Of a DNA stretch of 5,537 nucleotides, positions 1-4,992 are shown piece by piece; the stretch's first letter is position 1, and every line of letters starts with the position of its first letter. The position numbers and the translations under genes are program-made. Below the pieces are notes generated by a model that worked only from the letters and a program-made list of their open reading frames with translations, ran no database searches and had not been told where the DNA came from. Source of the DNA: Pseudoselenomonas ruminantium (GTDB lineage: Bacteria > Bacillota > Negativicutes > Selenomonadales > Selenomonadaceae); contig DJYL01000233.1 of NCBI GenBank assembly GCA_002448495.1, positions 1-5,537 on the forward strand, in the 5' to 3' direction.

Positions 1-1993
1 GCTGCGCTGGCTGCGGGAGGATTTCCCTTGTTGGCAGGAACTCTTGCTGATGCAGGCCGATGGCCAGCAGTCGGTAAATTTCCTGCGGGAGACGAGAGCA
101 GCAGTAGCCGCAGCGGATGGTGCTTTGGCCCGGCAGTTTGGCGCAGCGCTGTCCACGGGAAATGAAGAGGCATATGCTGTGGCATATGAAAAACTGGCAG
201 AATATGAAAAACTTCTGCCGTTGTATCATGAGCGGCAGGAGCTTCTGGACAGACTTTCCCTGCTGGCGCCGCAGTGGGCAGGACGTATTTCGCGTCAGGA
301 GGGCGCAGATGGTGCCGGAAAGGTGCCGGAAAACATTGGAGATGCCTGGCTCTATGCCCAGTTCCGGCGGGAACTGGATGCTTTGCCTCAGGAAGATGCG
401 CAAAGTGTGGCCGGTGAGGTGGAAAGCCTGACCGCAAGACTTTCGGAGGTAACGGCGCAGCTGGCAGAAGCCCGCGCATGGCAGCACCTTTTGGAGAAGG
501 TGGGAGGAAGCGGCTTGCAGGCCAGTCTGGTCGGCTGGAGCAAGGCTGTGCAGAAACTGGGCAAGGGCAGAGGGCGCTATGCAGCAAAGCATATAAAAGA
601 GGCCCGTGCGTGTATGCTGGAAGCTCAGCAGGCAGTACCGGCATGGATTATGCCCCTTTCCCGGGTATGGCAGAACCTTAATCCGGAAAGCCCCAAGTTT
701 GACATCATTCTCATTGATGAAGCCAGTCAGGCAGACATTACCGCTTTGCCCCTCTTGTATTTTGGCCGAAAAATCATCATCGTGGGAGACGATAAACAGG
801 TGAGCCCCGCAGCGGTGGGCGTGACGGCTGCGGAAATCACGCATTTGCAGTCCTCTACGATTGAAGGGGTTATCAAACATGCTTCCTTGTATACCATGGA
901 TACCTCCCTTTACGATATTGCGCAGATGAATTTTGCGGCCCGCATGCTTACGGAACATTTCCGCTGTGTGCCGGAGATTATCGGTTATTCCAATCAACTG
1001 GCTTATGACGGACGTATCCGGCCTCTGCGGGAATCCGGCAGCATATTGCAGCCCACGGTGGCCGTGCGTGTGCCGGGAACGCGGACAGAAGGGAAAAAGC
1101 AGAATTTGGTGGAGGCCGAGTACATTGTGGCGGTGCTGGCAGCCTGTCTGGAGGATTCGGCCTATCAGGGTAAAACCTTTGGTGCCATATCTCTTTTGGG
1201 CGAGGAACAGGGCAAGCTTATTCGTGCTCTGGCTGCAGACCGGCTGGGCATCAGCACATTGGAAGCCTGCGGCTTCCTATGCGGCAATCCCGCTGACTTT
1301 CAGGGAGATGAGCGGGATGTTATCTTCCTGTCGATGGTGGACAGCCCAAAAGATGCAGCTGAGGATGTGCCTATGCGGCTTGTGGGAGAAGGCCATGCCG
1401 GCGATACTCTCAAACGCTACAACGTGGCCGCCAGCCGCGCACGCGACCAGCTCTGGGTCATTCATTCCATGGCAGCGGGCAGCCTCAAGGAGGGTGATTT
1501 GCGGCGGGGGCTTATCGAGTATGCAGCAAATCCACCGCAAACAGCAGGCGTTGGTGAAGCTAAACAGCCTACATCTTTGGAACTTACCGTTACCCGCAGC
1601 TTGCAGGGAGAGGGCTATCAAATCCTGCAGAATATGGCCGTGGGCAGCTTGCTTATTCCTGTGGCCGTGATGGGAGCCGGGCATCGCGTCATCATTGCCT
1701 GCGATGGGGAACACTGGGTGGACAGCATCAAGGAGGCAGCCAATCAGCGCTATCAGCAGGCCGTATTGGAACGGCTGGGCTGGCACTTTATTCGCGTGCG
1801 GGGCAGTCAGTGGTATTTAAACCCCGACAGCGCACTGCAGAAGCTCAAAGCAGAACTCAATGAACTCGGCATTGCGCCGGGAGACTCCAAGACGCAGGTC
1901 GATGCCGCCAGCCGTCAGCAGCAGGCTCTCTATGTGCAGCAGCGGGCGGAACAGATTCTCGAAAACTGGCATAAAGAGAAGACAGATGAATAG
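1..1993 (+). CDS. Superfamily 1 (Upf1/COG1112-like) helicase with C-terminal Vsr/MTES_1575-like nuclease-fold domain, 5'-truncated
   Basis: The frame is open from base 2 to the TAG at 1991-1993, so the gene begins upstream and the TTG/ATG codons at 44-52 are unlikely starts. Visible helicase motifs, in order: motif II DEAS (716-727), motif III GDDKQVSP (785-808), LTEHFRC (947-967), FQGDERDVIFLS (1298-1333) and NVAASRAR (1421-1444, motif VI with arginine finger). The Walker A motif must lie left of the window. About 44-600 encodes a charged, Ala/Glu/Leu-rich helical stretch, probably coiled coil, inserted ahead of motif II. About 1571-1850 resembles the MTES_1575/Vsr-like endonuclease domain common at the end of this family, with the scaffold CDGE, LERLGW and RVRGSQW. 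Its expected catalytic Asp, Glu and His are Pro, Ala and Val. Known for the family: ATP-driven nucleic-acid translocation, with some members in anti-phage loci. The cellular role here is unknown. No terminator follows the stop. Confidence 0.88.
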   Translation, partial: LRWLREDFPCWQELLLMQADGQQSVNFLRETRAAVAAADGALARQFGAALSTGNEEAYAVAYEKLAEYEKLLPLYHERQELLDRLSLLAPQWAGRISRQEGADGAGKVPENIGDAWLYAQFRRELDALPQEDAQSVAGEVESLTARLSEVTAQLAEARAWQHLLEKVGGSGLQASLVGWSKAVQKLGKGRGRYAAKHIKEARACMLEAQQAVPAWIMPLSRVWQNLNPESPKFDIILIDEASQADITALPLLYFGRKIIIVGDDKQVSPAAVGVTAAEITHLQSSTIEGVIKHASLYTMDTSLYDIAQMNFAARMLTEHFRCVPEIIGYSNQLAYDGRIRPLRESGSILQPTVAVRVPGTRTEGKKQNLVEAEYIVAVLAACLEDSAYQGKTFGAISLLGEEQGKLIRALAADRLGISTLEACGFLCGNPADFQGDERDVIFLSMVDSPKDAAEDVPMRLVGEGHAGDTLKRYNVAASRARDQLWVIHSMAAGSLKEGDLRRGLIEYAANPPQTAGVGEAKQPTSLELTVTRSLQGEGYQILQNMAVGSLLIPVAVMGAGHRVIIACDGEHWVDSIKEAANQRYQQAVLERLGWHFIRVRGSQWYLNPDSALQKLKAELNELGIAPGDSKTQVDAASRQQQALYVQQRAEQILENWHKEKTDE

Positions 1994-2041
1994 GCCGGTA
2001 CAGGCAGTTGAAAAAAACTTTGAAAAAAATAAAAAAAGGTG
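1994..2041. other. Gap after the helicase gene without a terminator
   Basis: Between the helicase stop and the tRNA promoter there is only G/C-mixed sequence followed by A-tracts. No stem followed by a T run is visible on the + strand, so helicase transcripts may run on into the tRNA operon. Confidence 0.5.
2011..2037 (+). promoter_or_regulatory. A-tract (UP-element-like) region upstream of the tRNA promoter
   Basis: Three runs of seven A's (2011-2017, 2023-2029, 2031-2037) lie immediately before the -35 box at 2042. This is where the RNA polymerase alpha C-terminal domains contact UP elements, and runs of this kind also bend DNA. A boost to tRNA transcription is inferred from position and composition only. 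The same stretch covers the end of the gap after the helicase gene, where no hairpin terminator is seen. Confidence 0.5.
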
Positions 2042-2070
2042 TTGACATATGGTGCTGGTATAGATATAAT
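2042..2070 (+). promoter_or_regulatory. Consensus sigma-A promoter of the tRNA operon
   Basis: TTGACA at 2042-2047 and TATAAT at 2065-2070 are separated by exactly 17 bp, so both boxes match the vegetative consensus perfectly. Transcription should start at about 2077-2078, roughly 50 bp before the first tRNA. This leaves a short 5' leader to be trimmed by RNase P. The bases after the -10 box are A/T-rich (AATTTTT) and a G at 2078 is a plausible first nucleotide. Confidence 0.9.
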
Positions 2071-2128
2071 AATTTTTGTCAGTCAGCGAGACACAGAAAA
2101 ACTTCTGAAGTCAAGCGTCAGACAAAAT

Positions 2129-2204
2129 GCGGAAATAGCTCAGTTGGTAGAGCATCACCTTGCCAAGGTGGGGGTCGCGAGTTCGAGTCTCGTTTTCCGC
2201 TCCA
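2129..2204 (+). tRNA. tRNA-Gly (anticodon GCC), copy 1
   Basis: This is a complete 76-nt cloverleaf with encoded CCA. The acceptor stem GCGGAAA/TTTCCGC pairs perfectly and is followed by a U discriminator, as in bacterial glycine tRNAs. The D arm is GCTC/GAGC. The anticodon stem TCACC/GGTGG encloses the loop TTGCCAA with anticodon GCC at 2162-2164. The T arm is GCGAG-TTCGAGT-CTCGT. It reads GGC and GGU codons. It is the first gene of the five-tRNA operon and is identical to the next tRNA. Confidence 0.97.
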
Positions 2205-2210
2205 TAAAAT

Positions 2211-2286
2211 GCGGAAATAGCTCAGTTGGTAGAGCATCACCTTGCCAAGGTGGGGGTCGCGAGTTCGAGTCTCGTTTTCCGCTCCA
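2211..2286 (+). tRNA. tRNA-Gly (anticodon GCC), copy 2
   Basis: All 76 bases match the preceding tRNA-Gly, including the encoded CCA, with only six bases between the two genes. The anticodon GCC is at 2244-2246. Identity extends a few bases into both flanks, so this is a tandem duplication with an 82-bp period. The copy looks fully functional and probably raises the dose of the main glycine tRNA. Confidence 0.97.
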
Positions 2287-2314
2287 TATTGTTTGTAAGT
2301 TTGATGTAAAACTT

Positions 2315-2391
2315 GGGCCTATAGCTCAGTTGGTTAGAGCAACCGGCTCATAACCGGTCGGTCCTTGGTTCGAGTCCAAGTGGGCCCACCA
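2315..2391 (+). tRNA. tRNA-Met (anticodon CAT), probably elongator
   Basis: This is a 77-nt cloverleaf with encoded CCA. The acceptor stem GGGCCTA/TGGGCCC pairs throughout (one G-U) with discriminator A. The anticodon stem ACCGG/CCGGT carries the loop CTCATAA, with CAT at 2349-2351. The T arm is CTTGG-TTCGAGT-CCAAG. A paired G1-C72 and the lack of three G-C pairs next to the loop rule out the initiator tRNA. CAT is also the gene-level anticodon of tRNA-Ile2, in which TilS changes C34 to lysidine. Elongator Met is my preferred reading from overall resemblance, but Ile2 cannot be excluded by eye. Confidence 0.9.
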
Positions 2392-2417
2392 TTTACAAAA
2401 AACTTCAATATATAAAT

Positions 2418-2495
2418 GACTCAGTAGCTCAGTTGGATTAGAGTATTTGACTACGAATCAAAGGGTCGGGGGTTCGAGTCCCTCCTGGGTCACCA
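2418..2495 (+). tRNA. tRNA-Arg (anticodon ACG)
   Basis: This is a 78-nt cloverleaf with encoded CCA. The acceptor stem GACTCAG/CTGGGTC pairs with one wobble and has discriminator A. The D arm is GCTC/GAGT. The anticodon stem TTTGA/TCAAA encloses CTACGAA, with ACG at 2453-2455. The T arm has GGGGG-TTCGAGT-CCCTC pairing with one wobble. A34 is normally deaminated to inosine by TadA in bacteria, so this tRNA should read CGU, CGC and CGA. Confidence 0.95.
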
Positions 2496-2500
2496 TATAT

Positions 2501-2586
2501 GGGTAGGTGGCCGAGTGGTTAAAGGCAACAGACTGTAAATCTGTCATCTTCGGATTACGATGGTTCGAATCCATCCCTGCCCACCA
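2501..2586 (+). tRNA. tRNA-Tyr (anticodon GTA)
   Basis: This is an 86-nt class II tRNA with encoded CCA. The acceptor stem GGGTAGG/CCTGCCC has one wobble, and the discriminator is A. The anticodon stem ACAGA/TCTGT encloses CTGTAAA, with GTA at 2535-2537. A long variable arm lies at about 2545-2558, as expected for bacterial tyrosine tRNA. The T arm is GATGG-TTCGAAT-CCATC. It is the last gene of the operon, and the terminator begins 13 bases downstream. Confidence 0.96.
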
Positions 2587-2598
2587 CTTGCAAAGAAC

Positions 2599-2622
2599 AG
2601 CGTCGCGTAAGCGGCGCTTTTT
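2599..2622 (+). terminator. Intrinsic terminator of the tRNA operon
   Basis: AGCGTCGC (2599-2606) pairs with GCGGCGCT (2611-2618) in an 8-bp stem with one G-U and a GTAA loop, followed by a run of five T's (2618-2622). An A-rich stretch precedes the stem. It separates the tRNA operon from the wall-protein gene. Confidence 0.9.
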
Positions 2623-2654
2623 GTGTAGAGGTAAACGAAAGACTTGCGTTTTGT

Positions 2655-2684
2655 TTGACGAAAACAGACGGATTTTGCTAAAAT
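2655..2684 (+). promoter_or_regulatory. Probable sigma-A promoter of the 3D-domain protein gene
   Basis: TTGACG (2655-2660) and TAAAAT (2679-2684) are 18 bp apart, and a TGC triplet directly before the -10 box gives an extended -10. The expected start is near 2691, which leaves a leader of about 45 nt. An inverted repeat, TCACTAG (2686-2692) and CTAGTGA (2718-2724), spans the start-site region and reaches the ribosome binding site. Confidence 0.7.
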
Positions 2685-2723
2685 ATCACTAGTATACATG
2701 AGAAACGGATAGAGAAGCTAGTG

Positions 2724-2729
2724 AGGTGG
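2724..2729 (+). promoter_or_regulatory. Ribosome binding site fixing a TTG start
   Basis: AGGTGG at 2724-2729 is one base from the ideal AGGAGG and lies five bases before TTG at 2735. The GTG at 2726 overlaps this site and has no good ribosome binding site of its own. The ATG at 2747 is too far away. The TTG is therefore the best start. Confidence 0.65.
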
Positions 2730-2734
2730 TTTTA

Positions 2735-3373
2735 TTGCGTAAGCAAATGTTCCTTTTAGTTTTATTTACCCTGACGATTATGTGTTTTACGGCGGCTTCG
2801 GCAGCTGCCTCCATACTGGTAAAGGACGGTTCCAAAGGTGAGGCTGTGCGCCATGTGCAGGAACTCTTGATTGAACAGGGATTCCTGCAGGGAGATGCGG
2901 ATGGTGCCTGCGGCCCGCTGACCGTTGCGGCCATCAAAGCGTTTCAAAAGTCCCGGGGGCTTACGGAAGACGGAGTCTGCGGCGATGGAACCTATTATTG
3001 TCTTTCCGGCGGCAGGACGTATGAAAGCAGGGAAGGCGAAGAAGAAAAGCCACGAAAAAACAACGAAACTCACCATGAGACGGCTATTCCCAGCGGCCGG
3101 GCTATATATGTGTCAGCTTCTGCTTACAGCGCCTACGATCCCGGCAATAGCAAGCACACTGCCAGCGGCACTTTGGTGCGCCGTGGCGTAATTGCTGTTG
3201 ACCCGGATGTGATTCCTCTGGGAACGCATGTGTTTATTCCTGGCTATGGTGAGGCTGTGGCTGAAGATATAGGAAGTTCCATCCGGGGACACCGCATTGA
3301 CGTTGCTTTTGATACCCATGAGGAAGCATTGTCCTTTGGGCGCCGTGATTTGGAAATCATCATCATTGACTGA
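2735..3373 (+). CDS. Secreted peptidoglycan-binding and 3D-domain protein (putative lytic murein enzyme)
   Basis: From the TTG start the product is 212 residues. Residues 1-25 form a Sec signal peptide: R2/K3, a hydrophobic core, then an ASAAA cleavage region. The Cys in the core is not in a good lipobox. Residues about 27-93 match the PG_binding_1 fold (KGEAVRHVQELL, GACGPLTVAAIKAFQ). A charged linker (about 94-122) leads to a C-terminal 3D domain (about 123-212). Its three hallmark aspartates are visible at about D156 (AVDPD), D178 (AEDIG) and D189 (RIDVAF). The 3D fold is related to MltA, and some family members cut glycan strands, so a role in wall turnover outside the membrane is likely. 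The usual DTGGAI-type motif reads DIGSSI here. Promoter and terminator show it is transcribed alone. The exact bond cut cannot be read from sequence. Confidence 0.9.
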   Translation: MRKQMFLLVLFTLTIMCFTAASAAASILVKDGSKGEAVRHVQELLIEQGFLQGDADGACGPLTVAAIKAFQKSRGLTEDGVCGDGTYYCLSGGRTYESREGEEEKPRKNNETHHETAIPSGRAIYVSASAYSAYDPGNSKHTASGTLVRRGVIAVDPDVIPLGTHVFIPGYGEAVAEDIGSSIRGHRIDVAFDTHEEALSFGRRDLEIIIID

Positions 3374-3388
3374 TATTTTACCATTAAG

Positions 3389-3412
3389 ACCGTCCCGTCC
3401 GGGGCGGTTTTT
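3389..3412 (+). terminator. Intrinsic terminator after the 3D-domain gene
   Basis: ACCGTCCC (3389-3396) pairs with GGGGCGGT (3401-3408) in an 8-bp stem with one wobble and a GTCC loop, followed by five T's (3408-3412). It lies 15 bases after the TGA. The next promoter's -35 box starts only three bases beyond the T run. Confidence 0.9.
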
Positions 3413-3414
3413 GG

Positions 3415-3443
3415 TTGCATAAAATGCCTTAAAACGCTATAAT
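3415..3443 (+). promoter_or_regulatory. Sigma-A promoter of the yaaR-holB-ricT operon
   Basis: TTGCAT (3415-3420) and a perfect TATAAT (3438-3443) are 17 bp apart. Transcription should begin near 3450, about 40 bases before the yaaR ATG. With the terminator directly upstream, the operon looks independent of the wall-protein gene. Confidence 0.8.
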
Positions 3444-3491
3444 TTAACATAGAGGAAGTGTGAATAACTTTAGGTGAAGTGGGGGATTGAG

Positions 3492-3944
3492 ATGCCGCTG
3501 AAAGTTGATAGCCGCGCTGCTCAGGAAACTGCGTTTACCCGGGTATTGGAACGGGATGAGCGGGTGGAAAGCGGAAACAGGGATTTTTCACTGGAGTTGA
3601 TGGATCAGGAGGACAGCCTTTCCACTGAGCAGCTGGACAAGCTCTTAAAACAGATTGATGAGCAGGGCGCAAGGCTTTCCAAGACGCCTACCTATGATGA
3701 ACTGAAATCCTACCGCACACTGATTAAGAATTTTGTGGGAGAAGCGGTAAACCGCATGTATGAGCTCCATAGTCAGGCAGGTTGGGATCGTATGGGGCGG
3801 CAGAAGGTTTATACCACTGTGCGTAAGATTGACCGGAAACTGGAAGAAATGGCCGAAAAGATTCGTTTGGGACAGTCTGAGCAGTTGGATATTATCGCCA
3901 GTCATGATGCCATCCGGGGGATGTTGGTGGATTTGTATATGTAA
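3492..3944 (+). CDS. yaaR: YaaR family protein (DUF327)
   Basis: The product is 150 residues, the usual length for DUF327, and mostly helical. The family pattern is clear across the C-terminal two thirds: LLKQIDEQGARLSKTPTYDE, then YRTLIKNFVGEAVNRMYEL, GRQKVYTTVRKIDRKLEEM and the terminal GMLVDLYM. The N-terminal 35 or so residues are charged and probably disordered. There is no signal peptide or membrane segment, so it should be cytoplasmic. The ATG at 3492 follows a G-rich stretch (3481-3486) at five bases. An in-frame GTG at 3474 would add six residues but has no nearby ribosome binding site. In B. subtilis yaaR lies just before holB, as here. The molecular function of the family is not established, and operon membership alone does not prove a role in replication. 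Confidence 0.9.
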   Translation: MPLKVDSRAAQETAFTRVLERDERVESGNRDFSLELMDQEDSLSTEQLDKLLKQIDEQGARLSKTPTYDELKSYRTLIKNFVGEAVNRMYELHSQAGWDRMGRQKVYTTVRKIDRKLEEMAEKIRLGQSEQLDIIASHDAIRGMLVDLYM

Positions 3945-3962
3945 TTTAGTGAGTGGATATTT

Positions 3963-4967
3963 GTGGAGATTCGTTGGGATAGCCTGGTGGGGCATAAAGA
4001 CCAGATAAAGGAGCTTAGAACCCTTCTGCAGGAGAAGCGCCTGCCGCATGCTTTGCTCTTTACGGGAGCGGCAGGTCTGGGAAAGAAGCTCTGCGGGCAA
4101 ATTCTGGCCGGAGCAATCCTTTGCGGGCAGGAGAATGCTCCCTGCGGGCAATGTGAAAACTGCCGCAGCTTTGCGGCAGCAGCGCATCCGGATTACTACG
4201 AGCTCACTCCGGAGGTGCGGGGAAAATCCACCCGCATCATCCGCATTGAGGCTATCCGGGAAATGCAGACGGTGGTGTCGCGCTCGGCGGTTCGCGCTGG
4301 ACGGCGTGTGGTGCTCATCGATGATGCGGACACCATGAACGAGCCTGCGGCCAACAGTCTCTTAAAGACGTTGGAGGAGCCGGAGGGACAGGTAACGTTT
4401 ATCCTGATTGCGCAGGACAGGAGCAGGCTTTTGCCGACCATTGTATCTCGCTGTATGCCCTTGTCTTTTGGCAGGCTTTCGCCGGAGGAACTGCAGGAAG
4501 AACTTGTGCGGCGGCAGATGCCGACGCTGGAGGCAGAGAAACTTGCTTATTTGGCGGATGGCAGTCTGGGGCAGGCATTAAAACTCAGTCAGCATGGTGG
4601 TCTGGAACTGCGGGAGGAGGCCATGGAATTTTTGGCCGGCTTGCCGCAGTTTACCATGAATAAGTTGTGGGTGGAAGCAGCGGCCAAAGGAGAATTGGAC
4701 AGAGAGAGGCTTATTGAGTGGCTGATGCACCTCAACATGCTGCTGCGGGATATGCTGTTGCTCTATGCGGATGGGGCAAGCCCCTTGTTATATAACGGCG
4801 ACCTGCGGGAAAAACTGGGGGAACTTTTGCCGCAGTTTTCCAGGAGCAGGCTTTTTGCTATGCTCACGGAAACGCGGGAGCTTTTGCACCGCCTGCAGGC
4901 CAATGTTAACTTGCGCCTGCAGCTGGAGGGGTATTTTATTCGGTTAATGGACAGTCTTAAGGGCTGA
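3963..4967 (+). CDS. holB: DNA polymerase III subunit delta prime (clamp loader)
   Basis: The 334-residue product has the delta prime layout. An AAA+ domain begins WDSLVGHKDQ, with a P-loop GAAGLGKK at residues 35-42. A four-cysteine zinc module (C54, C61, C64, C67) follows, then HPDYYEL. The Walker B region is VVLIDDAD (116-123), then NSLLKTLEEP, and the SRC motif at 162-164 supplies the arginine finger to a neighbouring subunit. The remainder fits the lid and collar domains. In the clamp loader, delta prime acts with DnaX (tau/gamma) and delta to load the beta clamp on primed DNA. The P-loop has Lys where Ser/Thr normally binds magnesium, which suits a subunit that need not hydrolyse ATP. 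The GTG start sits six bases after GAGTGG (3951-3956). The gene is 18 bp after yaaR and 25 bp before ricT, so co-transcription is likely. Confidence 0.95.
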   Translation: MEIRWDSLVGHKDQIKELRTLLQEKRLPHALLFTGAAGLGKKLCGQILAGAILCGQENAPCGQCENCRSFAAAAHPDYYELTPEVRGKSTRIIRIEAIREMQTVVSRSAVRAGRRVVLIDDADTMNEPAANSLLKTLEEPEGQVTFILIAQDRSRLLPTIVSRCMPLSFGRLSPEELQEELVRRQMPTLEAEKLAYLADGSLGQALKLSQHGGLELREEAMEFLAGLPQFTMNKLWVEAAAKGELDRERLIEWLMHLNMLLRDMLLLYADGASPLLYNGDLREKLGELLPQFSRSRLFAMLTETRELLHRLQANVNLRLQLEGYFIRLMDSLKG

Positions 4968-4981
4968 TTGACGATAGATTT

Positions 4982-4986
4982 AGGAG
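4982..4986 (+). promoter_or_regulatory. Ribosome binding site of ricT
   Basis: AGGAG at 4982-4986 lies six bases before ATG at 4993. It is the strongest ribosome binding site in the operon and fixes the ricT start. Confidence 0.85.
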
Positions 4987-4992
4987 AATTTT

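Larger units (their letters stand above)
2124..2288 (+). repeat. 82-bp tandem duplication carrying tRNA-Gly
   Basis: The unit AAAAT + tRNA-Gly + TA occurs at 2124-2206 and again at 2206-2288, sharing one base and offset by 82 bp. No mismatch is seen between the copies. Flanking sequence outside the units differs (GAC before the first, TTG after the second). Such direct repeats arise and collapse by unequal recombination. Confidence 0.9.

Noticed and set aside
933..1670. 245-codon plus-strand frame overlapping the helicase
   Set aside because: It is a shifted reading of the helicase motifs, rich in Trp, Cys and Arg as typical of shadow frames.
1277..1786. 169-codon minus-strand frame inside the helicase gene
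   Set aside because: It lies opposite clear helicase and nuclease-domain codons and resembles no family I know.
2124..2288. CRISPR-like or mobile repeat
   Set aside because: The repeat is only two copies of a functional tRNA-Gly gene with a short spacer.
2008..2353. Open frames running through the tRNA genes (70 and 104 codons)
   Set aside because: They translate tRNA sequence, and repeated peptides come from the duplicated tRNA-Gly. No coding signal or ribosome binding site supports them.
2129..2586. tRNA-borne integration site
   Set aside because: All five tRNAs are complete, no partial tRNA 3' copy or integrase gene is present in the window, and a terminator closes the operon normally.
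2726..2734. GTG start for the 3D-domain gene
   Set aside because: The GTG overlaps the AGGTGG ribosome binding site that serves the TTG at 2735. Starting there adds only three residues ahead of the signal peptide.
3645..4187. 180-codon minus-strand frame across yaaR and holB
   Set aside because: It is antisense to two well-supported genes and spans their junction, with no promoter or recognisable domain.
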